Below are positions 25,739 through 34,917 of a stretch of 64,000 nt of DNA, piece after piece. A program made the translations under genes and the position numbers. Source of the DNA: Candidatus Binatia bacterium (lineage in GTDB: Bacteria > Desulfobacterota > Binatia > UBA9968 > JAJDTQ01). Where the stretch lies: contig JAJEAI010000198.1 of assembly GCA_022824205.1 (NCBI GenBank), positions 1 through 64,000 on the forward strand. The letters are read 5' to 3'. Below the pieces are notes generated by a model. It did no database searches. It saw nothing but the letters and a program-made list of their open reading frames with translations, and was not told where the DNA came from. The first letter of the stretch is position 1. Each line of letters opens with the position of its first letter.

Positions 25739-26854
25739 TCAAGCCTGCTTGCCGACGGAGTTCACGAAGGTCGTGTTCTTCTCGTCGGCCGCGAACACCA
25801 TGACGTCGTCGGGGGTCACGCGGAGCGACAGCATGTCTCCGTGGGTGGTCGGCACCGCGCGGCTTTTGCCGGTGAGCGGGATGTCGCCCGCGGTCGCGTC
25901 GTAGACGAACTGGTCGCCGAGAAAGACGCTGGAGGTGAGGCGCGCCTCGAAGGCATTGTCTCCCTCCGCGGCGCCGGGCTCCGCGTATTGAATACACTCC
26001 GGGCGGAACCCGACGAACACTTCCGCGCTCGCGTCGGCGTCGCCCGACGTGCGGAAGCGGCCGATGCGGGTCTCCACCACGTTCCCTTCCACGCGCCGGC
26101 CCGTGAGCCAGTTGACCGAGCCGAAGAACTCGGCCACCTCGGCGCAGTTGGGGCCGCGGTAGAGGTCCATGGGACTGCCGTATTGCAACAACTCGCCCAG
26201 GCTCATGAGGGCGATCTTGTCGGCCATGGCCATGGCCTCGATCTGGTCGTGGGTGACGTAGAGCACGGTGGCGCCGAGTTGCTTGGCCAGGTCCCGGATG
26301 CGCCCGCGCACGTCCTCGCGCAGGCGCGCGTCGAGGTTGCTCAGGGGCTCGTCCATGAGCAGCACCTTGGGGTTCACGGCGATGGCGCGGGCCAGCGCCA
26401 CCCGCTGCTGCTGGCCGCCGCTCAGGAGCGTGGATGGCCGCTCGATCTGCTCGTCGAGCTGCACCATGTGGAGCGCGGTCCGCACCCGGTCGTTGACCTG
26501 CTGGCGCGGGATCTTCTGGGCGCCCTCGCGCAAGGGCAGGGCGACGTTGTCGAACACCGTCAGGTGCGGCCACACGGCGTAGGACTGGAACACCATGCCG
26601 AAGTTCCGGTCCTGGGGCGGCACCCACACCGGCGGGTCGTCGCCGAACACGGTGCGGTCGGCGATCCGGATCTCGCCGCTGTTGGGGGTCTCGAGTCCCG
26701 CCACGCAGCGCAGCAGCGTGGTCTTGCCCGAGCCGCTGGCGCCGACGATGACAAAGAACTCCCCCTCCTCGACGTCGAGATCGAGCTTCTTGAGCGCCGC
26801 GACCTTGCCGTCGGTGACGATGAACTCCTTGCGCAATGCCCGGATCGTGATCAT
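25739..26854 (-). CDS. ABC importer ATPase, FbpC/PotA type
   Basis: A 371-residue ATPase: Walker A GASGSGKTT (about residues 38-46), Q-loop VFQSYAVWPHLT, signature LLSGGQQQRVALARA, Walker B VLLMDEPLSNLDARLR and H-loop YVTHDQIEAMAMA, then a TOBE-type C-terminal domain. ATG 26854 begins directly with the family start ITIRALRKEF. It most likely energises the double permease at 21173, from which it is separated by the DUF234 gene. Confidence 0.88.
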   Translation of the reverse strand: MITIRALRKEFIVTDGKVAALKKLDLDVEEGEFFVIVGASGSGKTTLLRCVAGLETPNSGEIRIADRTVFGDDPPVWVPPQDRNFGMVFQSYAVWPHLTVFDNVALPLREGAQKIPRQQVNDRVRTALHMVQLDEQIERPSTLLSGGQQQRVALARAIAVNPKVLLMDEPLSNLDARLREDVRGRIRDLAKQLGATVLYVTHDQIEAMAMADKIALMSLGELLQYGSPMDLYRGPNCAEVAEFFGSVNWLTGRRVEGNVVETRIGRFRTSGDADASAEVFVGFRPECIQYAEPGAAEGDNAFEARLTSSVFLGDQFVYDATAGDIPLTGKSRAVPTTHGDMLSLRVTPDDVMVFAADEKNTTFVNSVGKQA

Positions 26855-27043
26855 GCGGGTTCCGTGCTCACTTCCTTTCCGAGATGTCGCAGGCGACCCA
26901 TGGCGCCACGGGCATGATGCCATCAAAGGCTCATGCCCGACAACTTCAGGACCCTGCTTGTCGGGGCAGAAACGTGTCTGCCTACTCCAGTCGGGCGGCC
27001 GTTGTCAAACCGGTAGACTCCCTTGGGGCCATTTGGTAATTAG

Positions 27044-27092
27044 ACTGGATTCCCGCCCCCGATCGGTTCCAGGGCAAGCTTCCGCGGGAATG
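27044..27092. repeat. partial copy of the intergenic repeat element
   Basis: CTGGATTCCCGCCCCCGATC followed by AGGGCAAGCTTCCGCGGGAA matches the right half of the elements at 29509 and 58086, including their internal GATCGG insert. It ends about 30 bases before the UbiD start and may affect its expression. Confidence 0.65.
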
Positions 27093-27123
27093 AGGGATTG
27101 GCGTTCGAACCGGGAGACCTGCA

Positions 27124-28470
27124 TTGCATCAAGACCTGCGAGAATTCCTTGACGTGCTGGAACGAGAGGGCCAGTTGCTGGAGGTGAACCGGGAAGTGGA
27201 CACGCGCTTCGAGGTCGCCGCCGGCATCCGCAAGAGCTCCGACGTGGGCGGACCCGCGCTTTTGTTCAACAACGTGAAGGACCATCCCGACTGGCGCGTG
27301 CTCGGGGCGCTCTACGCCACCCGGCGGCTCGTGGCGCTGGGGCTGGGGGTCACCGAGGAGAAGCTGCTGGAGCGCTACCTGACGCTGGAGGAAGCGCGCA
27401 TTCCCTCCGAGATGGTGCCCACGGGTCCGGTCAAGGAAGTGCGCTGGACCGGGGACGACATCGACCTCGAAAAGCTCCCCATCTGCGTCCATTCCGAGAA
27501 GGACTGCGGCGCCTACGTCACCATCGGCGTGCAGATCGGCAAGGACCCGGACACGCGCATCCCCAACGTGTCCATCCACCGCATGCTGCGGCTGGGCAAG
27601 GACAAGCTGTCCCTGTGGGCGCCGGCGGACCATCACCTGGGGCGCATGATCCTCAAGGCCGAGGACCGCGGCCAGGGGCTGGAGGTGGCCACCGCCATCG
27701 GCGTGGACCCGGCCATCATCATCGGCTCCCAATCGCGCGTGCCCTACGGCGTGGACGAGTTCGCGGTGGCGGGCGGTCTGCGGGGCGCGCCGGTGCAGTT
27801 GACCAAGTGCGACACCATCGACGTGGACGTGCCGGCCCACGCCGAATTGGTGATCGAGGGGGTGACGATCCCGGGCGAGCGGGTGTCGGACGGCCCCTAC
27901 GGCGAGTACCCGGGCACCTACAGCGAGAGCAAGCAGGCGCCGGTGGTGCAGGTCACCGCCGTTACCATGCGGCGCAACCCCATCTACGAGACCTGCCTGA
28001 CGGGCATGCCCGTGACCGAGAACCACACCCTCATCGAATGCGCCAACGCGGCCCTGGTGTACCGCACGGTGTCGACCATCACCCCGGAGGTCAAGGACTT
28101 CAGCGTCAGCGCCGGCGGCACCTTCCGGCACCACGCCGTGGTGTCCATGCGCAAGCGGCACGATGCGGAGGCGCGCAACGTCATCCTGGCGTTGCTGGCC
28201 ACCGGCGCGGGCTTCAAGCGCGTGGTGGTGGTGGACGAGGACATCAACGTGCATGATCCGGTGGACGTGGAATGGGCCGTCAACACGCGCGTCCAGCCGG
28301 ACAAGGATGTCATCATCGTGCCGAACCTGGCCATGTCCACCCTCGACCCCTCGGCTCCCGCGCCGCGCACGACGGCGGTATGGGGCATCGACGCCACCAT
28401 GCCGCTCCACGACAACGAATACTACCGGAAAGTCGTCGTGCCCGGCGTCGACAAGGTGGATTACCTCTGA
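27124..28470 (+). CDS. UbiD-family decarboxylase (prenylated-FMN dependent)
   Basis: A 448-residue UbiD-like (de)carboxylase. Family segments are LREFLDVLEREGQLLEVNRE at the start, the prFMN/metal-site stretch NVSIHRMLRLGKDKLSLW, and the acid motif VSDGPYGEYPGTYSESK (about residues 257-273). These enzymes remove CO2 from aromatic or unsaturated acids and need UbiX-made prFMN; ubiX is not in the window. No ATG is available; TTG 27124 behind GGGAGACC is the best start. The following molybdenum hydroxylase genes suggest joint breakdown of an aromatic or heteroaromatic acid. Confidence 0.88.
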   Translation: MHQDLREFLDVLEREGQLLEVNREVDTRFEVAAGIRKSSDVGGPALLFNNVKDHPDWRVLGALYATRRLVALGLGVTEEKLLERYLTLEEARIPSEMVPTGPVKEVRWTGDDIDLEKLPICVHSEKDCGAYVTIGVQIGKDPDTRIPNVSIHRMLRLGKDKLSLWAPADHHLGRMILKAEDRGQGLEVATAIGVDPAIIIGSQSRVPYGVDEFAVAGGLRGAPVQLTKCDTIDVDVPAHAELVIEGVTIPGERVSDGPYGEYPGTYSESKQAPVVQVTAVTMRRNPIYETCLTGMPVTENHTLIECANAALVYRTVSTITPEVKDFSVSAGGTFRHHAVVSMRKRHDAEARNVILALLATGAGFKRVVVVDEDINVHDPVDVEWAVNTRVQPDKDVIIVPNLAMSTLDPSAPAPRTTAVWGIDATMPLHDNEYYRKVVVPGVDKVDYL

Positions 28471-28489
28471 GGTCCTTTGTGGACGGCGT

Positions 28490-28526
28490 CCTTCGACTTC
28501 GCTCCGCTACGCTCGGGACGAACGGT
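28490..28526. repeat. intergenic repeat, CTTCGACTTCGC family
   Basis: CCTTCGACTTCGCTCCGCTA followed by CGCTCGGGACGAACGG; the same wording recurs at 30355. It lies between the UbiD and FAD-subunit genes. Confidence 0.65.
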
Positions 28527-28595
28527 TGGTGGCGCCTCGTTCCCCTTCGTGCCCTGCGGTGAGGAACGTGGCTCCACCAGTAGAGTCTCTCTGCC

Positions 28596-29471
28596 ATGAA
28601 ACACTTCGAATACCTGGAACCCGGTACCGTGGACGAAGCCTGCGGGCTTCTCAAGCAATACGCGGGCAACGCGCGCGTATTCGCCGGCGGCAGCTCTCTC
28701 ACGATCCTGCTCAAGCAGGGTTTCCTGCAGCCGGACGCGCTGATCAACATCAAGAAGATCGACGAACTGCGGCGCATCGAGGAGTCGGGCGGCGACCTGG
28801 TCATCGGCGCGCTGGTGACGCATCACGACATCGAGACGTCGAGCCTCCTGGCCGAGCGCCTGCCGGTGCTGTGCGAGCTGGAGCACGACGTGGCCAACAT
28901 CCGCGTGCGCAACATGGCCACGGTGGGGGGCAACATCGCCTCGGGCGAGCCGCTGACCGACCTGCCGTGCGTGTTCATCACCCTGGATGCCACCGTGCGC
29001 ATCGCCAACACCTCGGGCGGACGCACGCTGCCGCTGGAAGAGGTCTTCCTGGACTACTACGAGACCCAGTTGGGGGAGGACGAGGTGCTGACGCACGTGG
29101 TGGTCCCGCCGCTGCCGCCAAACAGCGCCGTCGACTACGTGCGTTTCTCCAGCAGCTCGGTGGTGGACAAGCCCTGCATCGGCGTGGCCGTGCGCATGTC
29201 GGTGAACCCGGGCGACGGTGCCTGCAATGAAGTGCGTGTCGGCCTGGGCTGCGTCGCGCCCACGCCCATGCGCGCGCGCAGGGCCGAGGCGGCGCTGGAA
29301 GGGAAGCCGCTGACGGACGAGAACCTCCAGGCGGCCGCCCGCGCCGCCGCCGAGGAATGCGACCCCATGGACGACCTGCGCGGCTCCGAACGCTACAAGC
29401 GCGAGATGGTGGCGGCGCTGGTGCGCCGGCTGGCGTCCAGGGTGTACGAGAAGGCGAAAGGCGACGGTTGA
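28596..29471 (+). CDS. molybdenum hydroxylase FAD-binding subunit (CoxM-like)
   Basis: A 291-residue flavoprotein subunit. FAD motifs are VFAGGSSLTILLKQG (about residues 29-43) and the second loop NMATVGGNIASGEPLTDL (about 107-124). It passes electrons from the 2Fe-2S subunit to the external acceptor. The gene begins the FAD / 2Fe-2S / Mo order typical of CO-dehydrogenase-like hydroxylases, but a repeat element of about 270 bp separates it from the 2Fe-2S gene. Confidence 0.9.
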   Translation: MKHFEYLEPGTVDEACGLLKQYAGNARVFAGGSSLTILLKQGFLQPDALINIKKIDELRRIEESGGDLVIGALVTHHDIETSSLLAERLPVLCELEHDVANIRVRNMATVGGNIASGEPLTDLPCVFITLDATVRIANTSGGRTLPLEEVFLDYYETQLGEDEVLTHVVVPPLPPNSAVDYVRFSSSSVVDKPCIGVAVRMSVNPGDGACNEVRVGLGCVAPTPMRARRAEAALEGKPLTDENLQAAARAAAEECDPMDDLRGSERYKREMVAALVRRLASRVYEKAKGDG

Positions 29472-29508
29472 AGTCGTGCCAGACCCGGTTGGGTAAGAAA
29501 TACCGCTA

Positions 29509-29779
29509 CACCCCGAAACGTCATTCCCGCGAGAGCGGGAATCCAGGGGCGGAGAGGGGGCGAACGGGCGTGGTTCCCGCCTCGCCCCGCCTGGATTCCC
29601 GCCCCCGATCGGGGTCGAGGGCAAGCTTTCGCGGGAATGACGTTTCGGGGTGTAGCGGGCTTCTGTAACTAGCTGAATTCATCGGACATGACCTTGTTTT
29701 CATATCAATGACGTTTCGGGGTGTCGGGGCATTTCGTGGCCAACCGGAGTTTGACACAGCCTGTTTCGCTGGAATGACG
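29509..29779. repeat. inverted-repeat element between hydroxylase subunit genes
   Basis: Arms CACCCCGAAACGTCATTCCC (from 29509) and its reverse complement ending at 29653 enclose a GC-rich core with the CCCCCGATCGGGGTCGAGGG insert. A second direct copy of ATGACGTTTCGGGGTGTCGG (from 29709) and the module TTGACACAGCCTGTTTCGC extend it to about 29779. No coding content; it interrupts an otherwise compact operon. Confidence 0.75.
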
Positions 29780-29856
29780 GGAATAGACGCGGGAACGACG
29801 GATACAGGCTCCGGCGCCAACCCGAAGACGAACAGGGACAGAGAGGATCTTTCGGC

Positions 29857-30318
29857 ATGAAGAAGGCCATCACCATGGAGGTCAACGGCGCGTCGTGCCA
29901 GGTCGACGTGGAGCCTTGGCGCACGCTGCTGGAGGTGGTGCGGGAGGAACTGGACCTTACCGGCGCCAAGCTGGGGTGCGACATCCAGGTGTGCGGCGCG
30001 TGCACGCTCTTGGTCGACGGCAAGCCCGTGAGCGCCTGCTCGGTGCTGGCGGTGGACGCGGACGGGCGCAGGGTCACCACCGTGGAGGGGTTGGCCGATG
30101 GCGACCGGCTGCATCCGTTGCAGCAGGCGTTCATGAAGCACGGGGCGCTTCAGTGCGGCTATTGCACTTCGGGCTTCCTGCTCACCGCCAAGGCCATGCT
30201 GGACGAGAATCCCCGCCCCGACGACGAGCAGATCAAGAGTTACATGGGCGGCAGCTTCTGCCGCTGCGGCTGCTACCAGGAGATCATGCAGGCCATCCGC
30301 AGCGTGGCCCAGGCATAG
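29857..30318 (+). CDS. molybdenum hydroxylase 2Fe-2S subunit (CoxS-like)
   Basis: A 153-residue iron-sulfur subunit. The plant-ferredoxin-type cluster ligands are CDIQVCGAC with a fourth Cys eleven residues on (C-x4-C-x2-C-x11-C, about residues 42-62), and the second cluster is CGYC ... CRC (C-x2-C, 31 residues, C-x-C). The usual CRCTGY reads CRCGCY, adding one extra Cys. It carries electrons from the Mo site of the following subunit to the FAD subunit. Confidence 0.92.
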   Translation: MKKAITMEVNGASCQVDVEPWRTLLEVVREELDLTGAKLGCDIQVCGACTLLVDGKPVSACSVLAVDADGRRVTTVEGLADGDRLHPLQQAFMKHGALQCGYCTSGFLLTAKAMLDENPRPDDEQIKSYMGGSFCRCGCYQEIMQAIRSVAQA

Positions 30319-30354
30319 GAACACATGGCGTGAGGAAACCCTGATCTATTGCCG

Positions 30355-30396
30355 CTTTTCGACTCCTCTCCGCTACGCGCGGGACGAACGGTGGGG
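30355..30396. repeat. intergenic repeat, CTTCGACTTCGC family
   Basis: CTTTTCGACTCCTCTCCGCT followed by CGCGGGACGAACGGTGGGG, a close relative of the copy at 28490. It lies between the 2Fe-2S and Mo-subunit genes. Confidence 0.6.
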
Positions 30397-30435
30397 CGGC
30401 ACCATGGATCATCCGAGGTTCCAAAGGAGCGTGTC

Positions 30436-32748
30436 ATGGCGATAAGCGAGAGGCCGCTGAGCGCGCAGGACGGACAACGGCTGGACTACCAGGCCAAGCT
30501 CACGGGCCGGGCCGCGTACCTGGCGGACATGAAGATGCCGGGAGTGTGCGAGGGCGCGGTTCTGCGCAGCCCGGTGGCGCACGCCTGGGTCCGCTACGTG
30601 GACGCGTCCGAGGCCCTCAAGGTGCCGGGAGTGGTGGCGGTCTATACCAAGCACGACGTGGTCCAGGGCACCGGCATCGAGCCCTACTACGGGCCGGTGT
30701 TCAAGGACCAGACCATCGTCGCGGTGGACAAGGTGCGGCACGTGGGGGACCCGGTGGCCGCGGTGGCGGCGGAGACCCGGGAGGCCGCGGAAGAGGCGGC
30801 CAACCTCATCGTCGTGGAGTACGAGGACCTGCCGCCGGTGATGGACGTGCGCGACTCGGTGAAGGAAGACGCCGTGCTGGTGCACGAGACCGTGCGCATC
30901 CCGGAACACGGCTTCGCCGACCTCGCGGAGTTGAAGCCCATCGAGAACACCAACGTCTGCACCCACTTCAAGCTGCGCAAGGGGGACATCGAGCAGGGCT
31001 TCGCGGAGTGCGCCCACGTCTTCGAGGACACCTTCATCCTGCCGACGACGCAGCACGTGGCGCTGGAGCCCCACGGCTGCGTGGCGGCATTCCAGCCGGA
31101 CGGGCGTGTGAACCTGTGGTCCACGACCCAGAACCCGTTCGTGGTGCGTACGCAACTCGCCAACATCTTCAAGATGCCGGTGTCGAAGATCCGCATCATG
31201 GTGCCCTATCTCGGCGGCGGCTACGGCAGCAAGGTGTACCCCAAGATCGAGCCCCTCACCATGGCGCTGGCGCAGAAGGCCAGGCGCCCGGTGCGCATCC
31301 TGCTGAGCCGGGAAGAGGTGTTCTACACGGTGACCAAGCATGCGGCGTTCATCCGCATGAAGACCGGGGTCAAGGCCGACGGCACCTTCCACGCGCGGGA
31401 AGCGGAGGTCTTCCTCGACACTGGCGCGTTCGCCGAGATCGGCCCCCGGGTGGCCAAGAAGTCCGCCTACACGGCGGCCGGCCCCTACAAGTTCAAGCAC
31501 GTGAAGATCGACGCCAAGTCGGTGTACACCAACAAGCCGCCGGCGGGGGCGTTCCGCGGCTTCGGCGTGTCCCAGTCGGCCTGGGCCAGCGAGTCTCAGA
31601 CCGACATCATCGCCAAGGCTCTGGGGCGGGACCCCTACGAGCTGCGCATGCAGAACATCTACGACGAGGGCGACGAGTTCGTCACCGGCGAGAAGCTCTG
31701 GAGCATCGGCGTCAAGGATTGCCTGGAGAAGGTCGCCAAGGAGATGAAGTGGGGCGAGCCGCCGGAGGCGCCCGCGGACCCCTCCAAGGTGCGCGGCAAG
31801 GGGCTGGCGGCGCTCATCAAGGCGACGATCACGCCGTCCATCTCGTGCGCGGCCATCAAGCTCAACGAGGACGGCAGCGTCAACGTGTTTACCAGCACGG
31901 TGGAGATGGGCCAGGGGTCGGACACGGCCATGGCCGCCATCGTGGCCGATACCCTGGGGATTTCCCTGGACCAGGTGTCGGTGCTGGGGGTGGACACGGA
32001 CGTGGTGCCGTACGACCTCACCACCTCGTCGAGCCGCTCCACATTCCACATGGGCAAGGCCCTGGAGTTGGCCTCCCTGGACCTGTGCGAGCAGCTCCGC
32101 AGGTTCGTCTCCGAGGAGCACGGCGTGCCCTTCGACGAGACGCGCATGGAGGGCGGCAAGGTCCTTTTCCGCGAAAACGCGCTGGATATCCGCGAGGTGC
32201 TGTTCAACCACTTCGGCATGCAGGGGGGCACGCTGGTGGGCCGGGGCGAGGTGAAGACCAGCACCGTCGACCCGGAGACCGGGGACAAGACCACGTCTTC
32301 GTTCTGGTTCGTGGGCGCCGGCGGCAGCGAGGTGGAGATCGACAAGGACACCGGCCGGCTGCGGGTGCTGAAGCACGCCACCGCGGTGGACGTGGGCAGG
32401 GTCATCACGCCCCTGGGGTGCCAGCAACAACTCGTGGGCGGGGCCATCACCGGCATGGGGCAGGCGCTGTTCGAGCAGATGGTGTGGGACAACGGCATCC
32501 TGGTGAACCCCAACCTCGTGGACTACGTGCTGCCGGCCCTGGGCGACATGCCCGACGAGATCACGCCCATCCCGGTGGAGGTGCCGCACAAGAACGGCCC
32601 CTTCGGCGCCAAGGGCATCGGCGAGACCTCGCTCATCCCGGTGGCGCCCTCCATCGCCAACGCGGTGGACGATGCGGTGGACGTGCGTATCAAGGACCTG
32701 CCGGTGACCGCGGAGAGAATATTCCTGGGGATGCTCGACAAGTCCTAG
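30436..32748 (+). CDS. molybdenum hydroxylase large subunit (CoxL/HcrA-like)
   Basis: A 770-residue Mo-cofactor subunit. It opens with the aldehyde-oxidase a/b hammerhead region (YQAKLTGRAAYLADMKMPG), has the cofactor loop VPYLGGGYGSKVYPK, the TVEMGQGSDTAMAAI motif, and the catalytic Glu in GAKGIGETSLIPV. ATG 30436 follows a strong AAAGGAG. With the two genes before it this makes a complete heterotrimer. The AYRxCSFR signature of true CO dehydrogenase is absent, so an aromatic, N-heterocyclic or 4-hydroxybenzoyl-CoA-like substrate is more likely. Confidence 0.9.
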   Translation: MAISERPLSAQDGQRLDYQAKLTGRAAYLADMKMPGVCEGAVLRSPVAHAWVRYVDASEALKVPGVVAVYTKHDVVQGTGIEPYYGPVFKDQTIVAVDKVRHVGDPVAAVAAETREAAEEAANLIVVEYEDLPPVMDVRDSVKEDAVLVHETVRIPEHGFADLAELKPIENTNVCTHFKLRKGDIEQGFAECAHVFEDTFILPTTQHVALEPHGCVAAFQPDGRVNLWSTTQNPFVVRTQLANIFKMPVSKIRIMVPYLGGGYGSKVYPKIEPLTMALAQKARRPVRILLSREEVFYTVTKHAAFIRMKTGVKADGTFHAREAEVFLDTGAFAEIGPRVAKKSAYTAAGPYKFKHVKIDAKSVYTNKPPAGAFRGFGVSQSAWASESQTDIIAKALGRDPYELRMQNIYDEGDEFVTGEKLWSIGVKDCLEKVAKEMKWGEPPEAPADPSKVRGKGLAALIKATITPSISCAAIKLNEDGSVNVFTSTVEMGQGSDTAMAAIVADTLGISLDQVSVLGVDTDVVPYDLTTSSSRSTFHMGKALELASLDLCEQLRRFVSEEHGVPFDETRMEGGKVLFRENALDIREVLFNHFGMQGGTLVGRGEVKTSTVDPETGDKTTSSFWFVGAGGSEVEIDKDTGRLRVLKHATAVDVGRVITPLGCQQQLVGGAITGMGQALFEQMVWDNGILVNPNLVDYVLPALGDMPDEITPIPVEVPHKNGPFGAKGIGETSLIPVAPSIANAVDDAVDVRIKDLPVTAERIFLGMLDKS

Positions 32749-32771
32749 CGTCGCGTCCCGCGTGGTGCCAC

Positions 32772-32798
32772 GGGGCGACCGCGGGTCGCCCCTACAAG
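32772..32798. repeat. perfect-hairpin repeat GGGGCGACC...GGTCGCCCC
   Basis: GGGCGACCGCGGGTCGCCC is a near-perfect palindrome followed by CTACAAG; an almost identical copy lies at 55448. Two decayed versions (GGGTTGCCCCCGCAAGAC and GGGTCGTCCCCGCGG) follow at once. It sits behind the large-subunit stop and could end or stabilise transcripts. Confidence 0.75.
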
Positions 32799-32938
32799 AT
32801 TGCGGGTTGCCCCCGCAAGACCGCGGGTCGTCCCCGCGGTCAGCGCGCCTTTGTCGATACGTTGGTGGAACGGCATTCAAACACAAACCAGAACGACCCT
32901 GAGACGACCGAATCGTAGTGGGGCAAGGAGGAACCAGC

Positions 32939-33709
32939 ATGAAACTCAAGGACCGTGTGGCAATCATTACCGGCTCCGGCCGCAACATCGGCGAGGCGGC
33001 CGCCAAGCTGTTCGCCTCGGAAGGGGCCAAGATCTGCATCGTGGACATGGACCCGGGGCGTGGCGAGAAGGTCGTCGCCGACCTCAAGGCCGCCGGTCAT
33101 GAGGCCATCTACGCCAAGTGCAACGTCGCCGACACCGAAGACGTGAAGGCCATGGTGAATGCCACGGTGGACGCCTTCGGCGGCATCGACATCCTGGTCA
33201 ACAACGCCGCCGTCACCGACCACGAGACGATTTTCAGCATCTCGGAGGAAGAGTGGGACCTGGTCATCGACGTGACCCTCAAGGGGCCGTTCCTCGTCGG
33301 GCGCTACGTGGCCGAGCAGATGGTCAAGCAGGGCAGGGGCGGCGTCATCGTCAACGTGGCCTCCACCTCGGGCCTTTCCGGCCGCACCGACGCCATCGCC
33401 TACATGGCGGCCAAGGGCGGCGTGGTCAACCTGTCCCGCGGCATGGCGGTGCAGCTCTCGCAGTACAACATCCGGGTCAACTGCCTCACCCCCAACCGCT
33501 CGGGCTCGCCCGTGGGCCAGGACGAGGGCGCCGAGGGCCGGGAGTTCAAGAACCTGGCGGGACGGCTGGGCACCGCCGAGGACCAGGCCAAGGCCATGCT
33601 GTTCCTGGCCAGCGACGACTCGGGCTTCGTGTGGGGCGAGAACCTCATCTGCGACGGCGGCGTGACCGCGGCGTCGAATTTCCCCAAGGACCGGGTGCCG
33701 GCCAACTGA
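32939..33709 (+). CDS. short-chain dehydrogenase/reductase
   Basis: A 256-residue classical SDR. Cofactor motif ITGSGRNIGEAAAKLF (about residues 10-25), Asp in CIVDMDPG for NAD(H), NNAAVTD, and the catalytic Ser-Tyr-Lys set in VASTSGLSGRTD and YMAAKGG. ATG 32939 follows AAGGAGGAACC. It likely oxidises or reduces a hydroxy/keto intermediate of the pathway served by the neighbouring UbiD and molybdenum hydroxylase. Confidence 0.9.
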   Translation: MKLKDRVAIITGSGRNIGEAAAKLFASEGAKICIVDMDPGRGEKVVADLKAAGHEAIYAKCNVADTEDVKAMVNATVDAFGGIDILVNNAAVTDHETIFSISEEEWDLVIDVTLKGPFLVGRYVAEQMVKQGRGGVIVNVASTSGLSGRTDAIAYMAAKGGVVNLSRGMAVQLSQYNIRVNCLTPNRSGSPVGQDEGAEGREFKNLAGRLGTAEDQAKAMLFLASDDSGFVWGENLICDGGVTAASNFPKDRVPAN

Positions 33710-33750
33710 CCGGCCGCGTCCGAAGGGATCGGCGTTCCGTTGGTATTCCC

Positions 33751-33780
33751 TTGACATCGGTTCAAAGCTTCGACTAGTGT
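33751..33780 (+). promoter_or_regulatory. sigma-70-like promoter before dctP1
   Basis: TTGACA (33751-33756), 18 bases, TAGTGT (33775-33780), with the dctP1 start 31 bases downstream behind AAAGGGGGA. This would start the TRAP/amidohydrolase transcript. Confidence 0.5.
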
Positions 33781-33810
33781 CATGCGTCCGATGGCAGAAA
33801 GGGGGACGCG

Positions 33811-34842
33811 ATGGCAGCACTATCCAAGTCTCTGTTGGGCCTTGTATTGGCGGGGTTGATGTGCGTGGCTGGCGCGTCGGTGCCGGACGACGCACAAGCC
33901 AAGATCATCCTGAAGGTGACGACCCAGTCGACCCGCCCCGGAACACCGCGCGCCGACTACTTGGTGCACTTCAAGAACGGGGTGGCGAAGCGGACGAACG
34001 GCGAGATCGAGGTCCAGATCTACTGGGCCAACTCGCTCGTGCACGCCAAGGAGGCCCTGGAAGCGGTGCAGTTGGGCACGGCGGACATGGCCGACCTGGC
34101 CGTCGGATATTTCTCCGACAAGATCAAGCTGCTTCAGGTGGCGGGTCTGCCCTTTTCCGTCAGTGATCCGGTGAAGGCACGGGAAGGCGGCATGCGCCTC
34201 CTCAGGGAGGTTCCGGAGGCGCTGGCGGAGATCACCAAGTTCGGTCATGTGTTCGTGGGTATGACAGCTACGGCGGAGTATCACCTCAATTCGCGCGGGC
34301 CAATCCCGGACTTGGCAACGCTCAAGGGCAAGAAGGTCGGCACCTTCGGCCGCATCGCGCCCAAGGCCATCCAGGCGGCGGGAGCGGTCTCCGTCAGCAC
34401 CACCGGAGGTGAAGTGTACGAGGCCCTCCAGCGCAAGACCATCGACGCGCGCATCATGTCTTTCGAAACCGTGCAGCGGTTCAAGACCTACGAGGTGGCC
34501 AAGTACGTGAACACCATCGCCATGGGATGTATTGCGGGTGTCACGCCGTTCACCATGAACAAGGCGAAGTGGGACTCCCTGTCGAAGGAGCATCAGAAGA
34601 TCATCCTGGAGGAAGGCGAGCGGGTGGGAGTGTGGGAGGCCAAGGCGATGAGGGACGACGACGTCAAGTTCCAGAAGTTCCTCAAGGCCCAGGGCGTCAA
34701 GATCATCGAGTTCTCGCGTTCCGACCGTGAGAAGTGGAAGAACACCGCGGGCGTCAAGAAGATCAACGCGGACTGGGTGGCGAGCGTGGAAGCGGCGGGT
34801 CTGCCAGGCAAGAAGGCCCTGGACGTTTTCCTGAGGGAGTAG
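33811..34842 (+). CDS. dctP: TRAP transporter binding protein, DctP family (copy 1)
   Basis: A 343-residue periplasmic TRAP binding protein. Signal peptide LSKSLLGLVLAGLMCVAGA precedes the mature start AKIILKVTTQSTRPGTPR. The DctP pattern is clear: a middle substrate-site stretch GKKVGTFGRIAPKAI and YEALQRKTIDARIMSFETVQ, where the Arg that grips carboxylates is normally found. It is closely paralogous to the protein at 36073, with many identical blocks. It binds an organic acid for the DctQM pump at 37.2-39.1 kb. Confidence 0.9.
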   Translation: MAALSKSLLGLVLAGLMCVAGASVPDDAQAKIILKVTTQSTRPGTPRADYLVHFKNGVAKRTNGEIEVQIYWANSLVHAKEALEAVQLGTADMADLAVGYFSDKIKLLQVAGLPFSVSDPVKAREGGMRLLREVPEALAEITKFGHVFVGMTATAEYHLNSRGPIPDLATLKGKKVGTFGRIAPKAIQAAGAVSVSTTGGEVYEALQRKTIDARIMSFETVQRFKTYEVAKYVNTIAMGCIAGVTPFTMNKAKWDSLSKEHQKIILEEGERVGVWEAKAMRDDDVKFQKFLKAQGVKIIEFSRSDREKWKNTAGVKKINADWVASVEAAGLPGKKALDVFLRE

Positions 34843-34849
34843 TTCGGTC

Positions 34850-34872
34850 GGGAGCCCGGGTTGCGGGCTCCC
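34850..34872 (+). promoter_or_regulatory. hairpin behind dctP1
   Basis: GGGAGCCCG and CGGGCTCCC form a nine-base-pair stem eight bases after the dctP1 stop, without a U-run. Likely a message-stabilising or partially terminating element. Confidence 0.5.
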
Positions 34873-34917
34873 TTCCCCGTGCATGCGTTGGCTCGGCCAG
34901 TGGCTCGGGAGGATGCC

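Noticed and set aside
30436-32748. True aerobic CO dehydrogenase large subunit
   Set aside because: The AYRxCSFR active-site loop that marks form I CO dehydrogenase is not present.
30409-33087. An 892-codon minus-strand frame opposite the hydroxylase large subunit
   Set aside because: Composition is His/Arg/Leu-rich without motifs, and it lies across intact sense genes.
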